From Erysipelotrichaceae bacterium (lineage in GTDB: Bacteria; Bacillota_I; Bacilli_A; Erysipelotrichales; Coprobacillaceae): a stretch of DNA of 9,093 nt. Below, piece by piece: positions 1 to 5,365 of this stretch. The notes under the pieces were generated by a model. That model was not told where the DNA came from and searched no databases. It saw only the letters and a program-made list of their open reading frames with translations. How positions within the stretch are numbered: position 1 is the first letter of the stretch; every line of letters starts with the position of its first letter. The translations under genes were made by a program, and so were the position numbers. The stretch spans positions 1-9,093 of the forward strand of contig JAJQGQ010000235.1 of assembly GCA_021200395.1 (NCBI GenBank), written 5' to 3'.

Positions 1-2
1 GT

Positions 3-299
3 ATAGAAATAGATAGAATCCTTTATTTAGGTTTATATAGATTTGCAGAATATGGTAATTCTAAGAATTTTAGACGTAGTAAAGGCAATATAGCTGATGA
101 GAGAAAATGTTTGTATTTATTATTGGCATTTGATAAATATGTTGAAAAGTTTAATAAAGAAAATATGTCTTCTAATAAAGCATATGATAAGAAATATTCT
201 ATTCATTACGATACAAAAACTTGGTTAAAAGAATTACTAGAAACTTTAGATGAGAATGATGCAAAATATCATGAAGTAGAAGAATACTACAACAAATAA
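3..299 (+). CDS. C-terminal part of an unrecognised protein (5' end outside window)
   Basis: The reading frame is open from the left edge of the window to a TAA at 297-299, giving 98 residues of the C-terminal end of a larger protein. A TTG at 111 could be called as a start, but the frame continues upstream with sensible coding sequence and no ribosome binding site precedes that TTG. The visible part is hydrophilic, rich in Lys, Glu, Asn and Tyr, likely helical, with no membrane segment, no signal peptide and no motif I recognise. It ends in a charged tail (VEEYYNK). A hairpin terminator overlaps the stop codon. I cannot assign a family or function. The frame itself is likely real because of its length without stops and the terminator placed exactly at its end. 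Confidence 0.6.
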   Translation: MEIDRILYLGLYRFAEYGNSKNFRRSKGNIADERKCLYLLLAFDKYVEKFNKENMSSNKAYDKKYSIHYDTKTWLKELLETLDENDAKYHEVEEYYNK

Positions 300-327
300 G
301 GCTCTTAATTGCTTAAGAGCCTTTCTT
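298..327. terminator. Hairpin terminator between convergent genes
   Basis: Perfect 11-bp inverted repeat: AAGGCTCTTAA (298-308), loop TTGC, TTAAGAGCCTT (313-323), followed by TTTCTT. The left arm starts inside the TAA stop of the partial gene. Read on the minus strand the same hairpin lies just after the GH1 gene and is followed by a weaker T-rich run, so it may serve both genes. Confidence 0.85.
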
Positions 328-340
328 ATAATGTTTTATA

Positions 341-1807
341 CTAATCTAAATCTTCACCATTAGATTCAATACATTTTTTATACCAATAATAAGAATCCTT
401 TGTAGAACGAGAGAAATCACCAGTACCATCATCATGTCTGTCAACATAAACAAAACCATATCTCTTAGCTAATTGTCCAGTACCGGCAGAAACAATATCA
501 ATTGGTCCCCAAGTTGTATAAGCAATTAAATTAACGCCATCATCACAAGCTTCTCTCATAGCTTTAATATGTGATTTGAAGTAATCAATTCTATATTGAT
601 CATGAATAGAACCATCTTCTTCTACTTTATCAAAAGCACCAAAACCATTTTCTACAACCATTAATGGAGTACCTGGATAACGAGAAGATAATTTCTTCAA
701 TGTATATTTTAATCCATCAGGATCAATTTGCCATCCCCAATCAGATGCTTTTACATATGGATTTTTAGCTCCACCAATAAGGTTACCACCAGTTGTTTCA
801 ACATTAGGATCAGTAGTTACACAGTTAGACATATAATATGAGAATGTATACATATCAACTGTACCTTCTTTTAAGATAGCCTTATCTTCTTCAGTAATGA
901 ATGAATAATCAATACCATTCTTTCTAAAATAATTTAATGCGAATTCAGGATATTCACCTCTGACTTGAACATCACCACAGAAATCATTAAACATACTATC
1001 CTTTTCTTGACAAGCTAACATATCTTTTGGATTACAAGTATATGGATACCAAGTAATATGACAAATCATATTTCCAATCATAAAATCAGGATTAATTTCA
1101 TGTCCAGCTTTAACAGCTAAAGCTGAAGCAACAAATTCATTATGTAATGCTTCAAATCTTACTTGTGGATCATCAGTAAACTTATCAAATGTGATTGGTT
1201 CAGTACCATTCAATAAATCACGATCAATCACACCTAATCCATATAAAGGAGCTGTTCCTTCACCTAAAGTAGCACAGTTAATTTCGTTGAATGTCAACCA
1301 ATATTTAACTTTATCCTTATAACGTTTAAAACAAGTAGTTGCATATTTTACAAATAAATCAACAACTCTTCTATCAGAGAATCCATTGTATTTAGTAACA
1401 ATAGCCCAAGGAATCTCATAGTGACATAAAGTAATCAATGGTTCAATATTATACTTTTTACATTCATCAAATACCTTATCATAAAATGCTAAACCTGCTT
1501 CATTTGGTTCTTCATCATCACCATTAGGGAAAATTCTAGCCCAGTTAATAGATAAACGTAATGTAGTAAATCCCATTCCAGCAAAAAGCTTAATATCTTC
1601 TGCATAATGATGATAAAAATCAATAGCCTCATGAGATGGATAAAAAGCATCTTCTACAGTTTGTGGACAAAAAGTTCTAGGAGTATCAACATCTCCACCT
1701 AATAACATATCAGGAACTGATAAACCTTTACCATCTTCTAAATATGCTCCTTCACATTGGTTAGCTGCTAATGCGCCACCCCATAAAAAACCTTCTTTAA
1801 AACCCAT
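341..1807 (-). CDS. 6-phospho-beta-glucosidase, glycoside hydrolase family 1
   Basis: Cytoplasmic GH1 enzyme expected to hydrolyse phosphorylated beta-glucosides (for example cellobiose-6-P or aryl-glucoside-6-P) brought in by a PTS. Full length at 488 residues with no signal peptide. The N-terminal FLWGGALAANQCEGA is the usual GH1 substrate-site start. The acid/base Glu is E175 in TFNE, and the nucleophile is E386 in VVENG. The C-terminal WGPIDIVSAGTGQLAKRYGF segment (433-452) carries S440, K448 and Y450, the phosphate-binding set that separates 6-phospho-glycosidases from plain beta-glucosidases. The start ATG follows AAAGGAGG with good spacing. No PTS permease, LicT/BglG antiterminator or sugar regulator is next to it, so the phosphorylated substrate must be supplied from elsewhere. 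It is divergent from a MATE exporter gene. Exact sugar preference (gluco versus galacto) cannot be read with confidence, though overall similarity is to BglA/AscB-type enzymes. Confidence 0.95.
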   Translation of the reverse strand: MGFKEGFLWGGALAANQCEGAYLEDGKGLSVPDMLLGGDVDTPRTFCPQTVEDAFYPSHEAIDFYHHYAEDIKLFAGMGFTTLRLSINWARIFPNGDDEEPNEAGLAFYDKVFDECKKYNIEPLITLCHYEIPWAIVTKYNGFSDRRVVDLFVKYATTCFKRYKDKVKYWLTFNEINCATLGEGTAPLYGLGVIDRDLLNGTEPITFDKFTDDPQVRFEALHNEFVASALAVKAGHEINPDFMIGNMICHITWYPYTCNPKDMLACQEKDSMFNDFCGDVQVRGEYPEFALNYFRKNGIDYSFITEEDKAILKEGTVDMYTFSYYMSNCVTTDPNVETTGGNLIGGAKNPYVKASDWGWQIDPDGLKYTLKKLSSRYPGTPLMVVENGFGAFDKVEEDGSIHDQYRIDYFKSHIKAMREACDDGVNLIAYTTWGPIDIVSAGTGQLAKRYGFVYVDRHDDGTGDFSRSTKDSYYWYKKCIESNGEDLD

Positions 1808-1835
1808 TTTTTATTTCCTCCTTTGTTATAATATA

Positions 1836-1864
1836 ATTATAGCGAAACTTCAATAAAATATCTA
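1836..1864 (-). promoter_or_regulatory. Candidate promoter of the GH1 gene
   Basis: On the minus strand a perfect -10 TATAAT lies at 1836-1841, with TAGATA (4 of 6 matches to TTGACA) at 1859-1864 and a 17-bp spacer. The ribosome binding site AAAGGAGG follows at about 1817-1824. AT-richness makes chance -10 matches common, but position and spacing fit. No ribonucleic antiterminator (RAT) or cre box was seen. Confidence 0.5.
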
Positions 1865-1878
1865 TGACTTTTGTGTAT

Positions 1879-1901
1879 TAGTATAAATAAAAATTATACT
1901 A
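1879..1901. repeat. Inverted repeat in the GH1/MATE divergent gap
   Basis: TAGTATAA (1879-1886) and TTATACTA (1894-1901) form perfect 8-bp arms around a 7-base A/T spacer. It lies between the divergent GH1 and MATE genes, upstream of both candidate promoters, so it could be a repressor or activator site. All bases but two are A or T, so chance occurrence is a real possibility. Confidence 0.35.
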
Positions 1902-1917
1902 TTTTAAAAATTAATTA

Positions 1918-1947
1918 TTGTACATAAATATACTTTTGATTTACAAT
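1918..1947 (+). promoter_or_regulatory. Candidate promoter of the first MATE gene
   Basis: TTGTAC (1918-1923), an 18-bp spacer and TACAAT (1942-1947). The -10 is a 5 of 6 match, the -35 only 3 of 6. It would give a leader of roughly 15 to 20 bases carrying the GAGGGG ribosome binding site. An alternative pair upstream is TTGTGT (1871-1876) with TATACT (1895-1900). Confidence 0.35.
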
Positions 1948-1957
1948 ATTATTGCAG

Positions 1958-1964
1958 AGAGGGG
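1958..1964 (+). promoter_or_regulatory. Ribosome binding site that decides the MATE start
   Basis: AGAGGGG is the only Shine-Dalgarno-like stretch here. It lies inside the reading frame downstream of the TTG at 1952, which rules that codon out. It is 2 bases from ATG 1967 and 8 bases from in-frame GTG 1973. Distance favours GTG and codon preference favours ATG, so the start is uncertain by two residues. Confidence 0.55.
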
Positions 1965-1966
1965 AA

Positions 1967-3316
1967 ATGTTTGTGGATTCATCAAAAAATGTCGATATGA
2001 TACATGGGCCATTACTGAAAAAAATGGTTATGTTTGCATTGCCTTTGGCAGCAGGTAGTGTTTTGCAACAATTGTTTAATATGTGTGATTCAGCTATTGT
2101 TGGAAATTTTGCTAGTTCTGAAGCATTGGCAGCGGTTGGTGCTAATACTTCAGCTGTATCTTTATTTGTTAATTTTTTTGTTGGTATTTCTGTTGGTACG
2201 AGTGCTGTCATTGCTAATTATTTTGGTAGTGGTAGGGAAAAGGATATTACAAAAGCTGTGCATACTTCTATTACAGTAGCGTTGATTTGTGGTTTATTTT
2301 TAGCGATATTTGTTCAATTTATTGCTCAACCAATGTTATTACTTATGGGTACTCCAGAAAATGTTATCGATTTAGCTGTGCTATATTTGAGAATTTATGC
2401 TTTAGGTATGCCTTTTATATTATTGTATAACTTTGGTTCGGCAGTTCTTAGAAGTTCAGGAGATTCTAGGACACCTTTTATTGCCTTGGTTATTGGTGGT
2501 ATAGTAAATGCTATTCTTAATATGATTTTGGTTATTATTTTTCATTTAAGTGTAGAAGGTGTTGCTATCGCAACCGCAGTTTCTAATATTTTGGCTTCAG
2601 GAATTGTATTAAATACTTTAATGCATCGTGAAGAAGTGATACGTTTTGATTATCATCGCTTAGGAATTCATAAAGAAGAATTGATGAAAGTATTAAGAAT
2701 AGGTGTTCCTGCTGGATTACAAGCTGTTGTTTTTTCTTTGTCTAATGTTGTTATACAATCAAGTGTGAATAGTTTTGGCTCATCTGTAGTGGCTGGAAGT
2801 GCAGCGGCTGCGAATTTTGAGTTTATTAGTTATTGTATCATTAATGGTTTCTCTCAAACGGCGACAACATTTGTAGGACAAAATTATGGTGCTAAAGAAT
2901 ATAGCCGATGTCGAAAGATATGGAAGATTGCATTGGCTTGTGGTATTGGAACGGCTATGATTGTTGATCTTGCTATTGTTTTATTCAGATATCCATTAGT
3001 ACATCTCTTTACACAAGATGCAGCTGTTATTCCTTATGCAGCTCAAAGAGTATTACAGATTATGAGTTTGCATTGGTTACTTGGTACATATGAAATTACT
3101 GGTTCTACATTAAGAGGTTATGGTAATTCTATGGTTCCAGCCCTTTTATCAGTTTTTGGTACATGTGTCGTAAGATTGGTATGGGTTTACTTTACAAATA
3201 TTTATTGTCATACATTTACTATGCTACTTCTCGTATATCCAATTTCATGGACAATAACAGGTATCTTGGTTATTGGATACTACTTAATGGCAAGAAAGAG
3301 ATTAGAGATAGCATAA
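1967..3316 (+). CDS. MATE family multidrug efflux transporter (NorM/DinF-like)
   Basis: Integral membrane exporter of the MATE family, expected to expel cationic drugs or metabolites in exchange for Na+ or H+. From the chosen ATG it has 449 residues and about 12 membrane helices, the usual family size. The N-terminal HGPLLKKMVMFALPLAAGSVLQ lead and TM1 Asp (D41 in FNMCDSAIVG) are typical. The internal two-fold repeat is visible: VIANYFGSGRE (81-91) in the first lobe matches TFVGQNYGAKE (301-311) in the second, and LRSSGDSRTP (161-170) matches TLRGYGNSMVP (381-391). The frame can extend to TTG 1952, but the ribosome binding site lies inside that extension. GTG 1973 is the alternative start. 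It is followed by its own strong terminator, so it is probably not co-transcribed with the next gene. Substrate unknown. It is not closely similar to the second MATE gene in the window. Confidence 0.93.
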   Translation: MFVDSSKNVDMIHGPLLKKMVMFALPLAAGSVLQQLFNMCDSAIVGNFASSEALAAVGANTSAVSLFVNFFVGISVGTSAVIANYFGSGREKDITKAVHTSITVALICGLFLAIFVQFIAQPMLLLMGTPENVIDLAVLYLRIYALGMPFILLYNFGSAVLRSSGDSRTPFIALVIGGIVNAILNMILVIIFHLSVEGVAIATAVSNILASGIVLNTLMHREEVIRFDYHRLGIHKEELMKVLRIGVPAGLQAVVFSLSNVVIQSSVNSFGSSVVAGSAAAANFEFISYCIINGFSQTATTFVGQNYGAKEYSRCRKIWKIALACGIGTAMIVDLAIVLFRYPLVHLFTQDAAVIPYAAQRVLQIMSLHWLLGTYEITGSTLRGYGNSMVPALLSVFGTCVVRLVWVYFTNIYCHTFTMLLLVYPISWTITGILVIGYYLMARKRLEIA

Positions 3317-3345
3317 AAAGATTGGAATTTCCAATCTTTTATTTT
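3316..3345 (+). terminator. Rho-independent terminator after first MATE gene
   Basis: Stem AAAAGATTGG (3316-3325) and CCAATCTTTT (3331-3340) around loop AATTT, followed by ATTTT. The stem begins on the last base of the TAA stop. It separates the MATE gene from the MFS gene on the same strand. Confidence 0.88.
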
Positions 3346-3350
3346 CCAAA

Positions 3351-3371
3351 TTTTGTAAACGGTTTTCAAAA
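3351..3371. promoter_or_regulatory. LacI-operator-like palindrome upstream of the MFS gene
   Basis: Half-sites TTTTGTAAAC (3351-3360) and GTTTTCAAAA (3362-3371) flank a central G. Nine of ten positions pair, the only break being one T/T position. The AAAC-G-GTTT core with a CG resembles LacI/GalR-family operators, which can have odd centres as in lac O1. It ends 3 bases before the -35 of the MFS promoter. It is not a standard CcpA cre box, because the core is one base too long. No LacI-family gene is in the window, so the cognate protein would be elsewhere. Confidence 0.55.
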
Positions 3372-3374
3372 TAC

Positions 3375-3402
3375 TTGAAAATGATTAATAATAGAGTAAA
3401 AT
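3375..3402 (+). promoter_or_regulatory. Promoter of the MFS gene
   Basis: TTGAAA (3375-3380), 16-bp spacer, TAAAAT (3397-3402), each a 5 of 6 match to the vegetative consensus. This leaves a short leader of about 20 bases with the AGGGAG ribosome binding site at 3418-3423, 6 bases before the ATG. It sits directly downstream of the palindrome at 3351-3371. Confidence 0.6.
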
Positions 3403-3429
3403 AATCATGAATTTGATAGGGAGAAATGT

Positions 3430-4668
3430 ATGGATATATTAAAGAAAAGATGGGTTTATATTGTTGCTGGTTTTATTATATTTTTGTTTATGGGTTGTTC
3501 TTTAGCTTGGAGTATTTTTGTCGTGCCACTTGAAACATTATTTAATTGGACAAGAGATCAAACATCATTAGCTTTTACGGTCAATATTTTGATGTTCGCA
3601 GTAGGTAGTATTTTGACAGGTATTTTGAGTAAAAGGATTCCTTTTTCAGTGTTATTGAAAATATCGGCTATACTTATGTGTGGAGGTTTTTTGCTTTCTA
3701 GTTTGATTAGTTCAGTTTTTCAGTTGTATTTGACTTATGGTGTGTTGGTTGGTATAGGTATTGGCTTAGGATATAACTGTGTTCTTTCTGCTTGTCCATT
3801 ATGGTTACCTGAAAAGGCAGGTACTGCAACAGGAATATTATTAATGGGTTATGCTTTAAGTACAGCTATTTTTGGACCTGTATTGAATACTTTGATTTCA
3901 TCTGTTGGTATTGTGAATACGTTTAGAACGTTGGGTATTGTTTGTGGTGCAGGTATATTTATCGGAAGTTTTTTTATTCGAGTACCAAAACTTCAAGAAT
4001 TGGAGCAGTTACCTCAAGTATCTAGAAATGCGAATAAGAAAACATATAATGTGATTACATCTGAAATGATTAAAAAGCCTATATTTTGGGTTTATTTCAT
4101 TGTTGTTGTTTTATTTGGTGGTATGGGATTGATCGTTATCAATCACTGTTCACCGATGTTAACAGAAGGTTTGGCAGTTAGTGCAACACTGGCAGCGTTG
4201 GTTGTAAGTATTACTTCTATATGCAATGGTATATCTCGTTTTGTATGGGGCATTGTTTTTGATAAGATTGGTGTTAAACGATGTCTGTTGTTAGTTTCTA
4301 TCTGCTTTGCTGTAGCATCTATAGGTTTATTTATATCATATGCGAGTCAAATATCATTCTTGTTTATTATATGTGCATGTTTGATGTATGTTTCTTATGG
4401 AGGCAATGCGATTACTTGTGCCTCTGTTATTAGAGAATTATTTGGTCATAGAACGTTTTCTTTGAACTATTCAGTATTATCATTAAATACAGTTATTAAT
4501 TCATTCTTTCCTACAATTATAGGATTGGTTCAAGTTTCTACAGGGACATATATTTTACCATTGATGATTTTAATTGGTATCTCAATTATATCTCTTATAA
4601 TGATTTTCATTTTTACAAAACTTTATAATAAAGATTATGAAAATGGAAATGAAGCATTAGAAAAATAG
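3430..4668 (+). CDS. MFS transporter, OFA (oxalate/formate antiporter)-like
   Basis: A 412-residue secondary transporter with about 12 membrane helices and a charged cytoplasmic loop near 185-215. The N-terminal RWVYIVAGF...MGCSLAWSIFVVPL, the YGVLVGIGIGLGYNCVLSACPLWLPEKAGTATG region (written here only to indicate residues 103-135) and TFRTLGI (164-170) follow the OFA pattern. The loop after TM8 has R270 and SRFVWGIVFDKIGVKR (269-284), the family form of MFS motif A. In OxlT of Oxalobacter an Arg in TM8 and a Lys in TM11 bind oxalate. Here the Arg appears kept but there is no Lys between residues 341 and 396, so oxalate is an unlikely substrate and a monocarboxylate or other small organic acid is only a guess. 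It has its own promoter and operator-like palindrome. Its stop codon is one base from the stop of the convergent regulator gene. Confidence 0.88.
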   Translation: MDILKKRWVYIVAGFIIFLFMGCSLAWSIFVVPLETLFNWTRDQTSLAFTVNILMFAVGSILTGILSKRIPFSVLLKISAILMCGGFLLSSLISSVFQLYLTYGVLVGIGIGLGYNCVLSACPLWLPEKAGTATGILLMGYALSTAIFGPVLNTLISSVGIVNTFRTLGIVCGAGIFIGSFFIRVPKLQELEQLPQVSRNANKKTYNVITSEMIKKPIFWVYFIVVVLFGGMGLIVINHCSPMLTEGLAVSATLAALVVSITSICNGISRFVWGIVFDKIGVKRCLLLVSICFAVASIGLFISYASQISFLFIICACLMYVSYGGNAITCASVIRELFGHRTFSLNYSVLSLNTVINSFFPTIIGLVQVSTGTYILPLMILIGISIISLIMIFIFTKLYNKDYENGNEALEK

Positions 4669-4669
4669 T

Positions 4670-5281
4670 TTATTTTAATCGGTATGATCCCTTACCGATT
4701 TTTTTTATTTTATTATTATCGCAAAGTTTTTTTAGTACACGTTGTAATTGACGACGACTACAATGTAACTGAATAGAAGCTTTTTCAATACCTTTTAATT
4801 GATAATTTGTTTGAAAATATAATAATACTCTTTCTTCAATAGTAGGAGCAATCGTATTCATCGTCGAAGCTTGAATAAGCTTGTTTGAATAAGAACTTAA
4901 AAGTAAATGTAAGAATTTAACATCATGATTTAATTCTTCATAATATTTCTCAATAGATAATGATAAACATATAGTTTCAGTATTACTTTCGGTAAAAAAA
5001 GGTGATAAACCATGATTAGAAAACTCTAAATCACCAATCATAAAAGGACTATCTAGATGATTAATTGAAGAAACACTACCATCTTCTCTAATCCCATATA
5101 TTTTCACCGATCCTGATATAAAGAACATAACAGTATTAAGTATCTTATTAGGTGAAGTAATCAATTCACCTTTATCATAACTATAAGCATCAAATATTAA
5201 ATTTGATGTATCAAAATATTCATATATATGATTTTCTTTTATCCATTGCTGTATTTGTTGACTATTAGTGAATGTTTTCAT
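4670..5281 (-). CDS. Crp/Fnr family transcriptional regulator
   Basis: DNA-binding regulator of 203 residues: an N-terminal effector domain of the cNMP-binding fold (about 25-115), a dimerisation helix (about 118-145), and a C-terminal winged helix-turn-helix (about 148-203) ending GKGSYRLK. The recognition helix CSRRQLQRVLKKL (174-186) aligns with CRP CSRETVGRILKML and keeps the two arginines that read TGTGA, with Arg instead of Glu181. The phosphate-binding cassette looks degenerate: MIGDLEF (81-87) is present but no Arg-Ser/Thr pair follows, and there is no Fnr-type cysteine cluster, so neither cAMP nor an Fe-S cluster can be assumed. The start at 5281 is chosen because AAAGGAG precedes it by 6 bases; the longer frame to 5392 would run across the divergent MATE start. 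It probably controls itself and that MATE gene through the palindrome at 5305-5320. General architecture resembles YeiL-type members. Confidence 0.88.
   Translation of the reverse strand: MKTFTNSQQIQQWIKENHIYEYFDTSNLIFDAYSYDKGELITSPNKILNTVMFFISGSVKIYGIREDGSVSSINHLDSPFMIGDLEFSNHGLSPFFTESNTETICLSLSIEKYYEELNHDVKFLHLLLSSYSNKLIQASTMNTIAPTIEERVLLYFQTNYQLKGIEKASIQLHCSRRQLQRVLKKLCDNNKIKKIGKGSYRLK
4677..4718 (+). terminator. Terminator of the MFS gene, inside the convergent regulator CDS
   Basis: Stem AATCGGTA (4677-4684) and TACCGATT (4693-4700), loop of 8, then a long T-rich run (TTTTTTTATTTTATTATTAT). The whole hairpin and tail lie within the last codons of the opposing Crp/Fnr-like gene, where the T-run encodes its Lys/Ile-rich wing. 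On the minus strand no comparable T-run follows the hairpin, so it looks one-directional. Confidence 0.8.
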
Positions 5282-5295
5282 TTTGTTCTCCTTTT
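5276..5295 (-). repeat. 20-base identical translation-start region, copy 1
   Basis: On the minus strand AAAAGGAGAACAAAATGAAA covers the ribosome binding site, spacer, start codon and second codon of the Crp/Fnr-like gene. The identical 20 bases occur at 7399-7418 in front of the unrelated CinA-domain gene. It also fixes the regulator start at 5281. Confidence 0.8.
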
Positions 5296-5302
5296 TTAAA
5301 TT

Positions 5303-5331
5303 ATTGTGACATATGACACATAAAAAATCAA
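5303..5331 (-). promoter_or_regulatory. Weak candidate promoter of the Crp/Fnr-like gene
   Basis: On the minus strand TTGATT (5326-5331), 17-bp spacer and CACAAT (5303-5308). The CRP-like palindrome fills the spacer and overlaps the -10, so binding there would block this promoter. The -10 is only a 4 of 6 match and the predicted leader is short, so this is tentative. Confidence 0.3.
5305..5320. promoter_or_regulatory. CRP-type palindromic operator
   Basis: TGTGACATATGACACA: outer TGTG/CACA and inner CATATG are perfectly symmetric, with one mismatched pair at positions 5 and 12. It has the exact half-site spacing of the E. coli CRP site TGTGA-N6-TCACA, differing at one base. It lies in the 84-bp gap between the Crp/Fnr-like regulator and the divergent MATE exporter and overlaps candidate promoter elements on both strands, which suggests repression or autoregulation. 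Confidence 0.75.
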
Positions 5332-5335
5332 TAAT
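5306..5335 (+). promoter_or_regulatory. Candidate promoter of the MepA-like MATE gene
   Basis: GTGACA (5306-5311), 18-bp spacer, AATAAT (5330-5335), each a 5 of 6 match. The -35 lies inside the CRP-type palindrome. A second -10-like TAGAAT at 5342-5347 has no good -35. The ribosome binding site GGGAGGA follows at 5354-5360. Confidence 0.45.
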
Positions 5336-5365
5336 AATTGATAGAATGCTCTTGGGAGGAATAGT

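Noticed and set aside
111..299. Stand-alone 62-residue small protein starting at TTG 111
   Set aside because: The frame stays open to the window edge and there is no ribosome binding site before the TTG; it is better read as the end of a longer gene.
1952..1966. TTG start for the first MATE gene
   Set aside because: The only Shine-Dalgarno sequence lies downstream of this TTG, inside the extension.
1808..1966. Riboswitch or antiterminator leader for GH1 or MATE
   Set aside because: The gap is short, almost purely A/T, and no RAT sequence or conserved riboswitch core is visible.
1915..2211. Minus-strand 98-residue frame under the first MATE gene
   Set aside because: It is antisense to well-supported MATE coding sequence and shows no start signal or protein motif; other overlapping frames at 2034-2279, 3163-3378, 6820-7062 and 7704-7937 were dropped for the same reason.
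3351..3371. Standard CcpA cre box
   Set aside because: The core is one base longer than the 14-base cre consensus on either strand, so it is reported only as a LacI-like palindrome.
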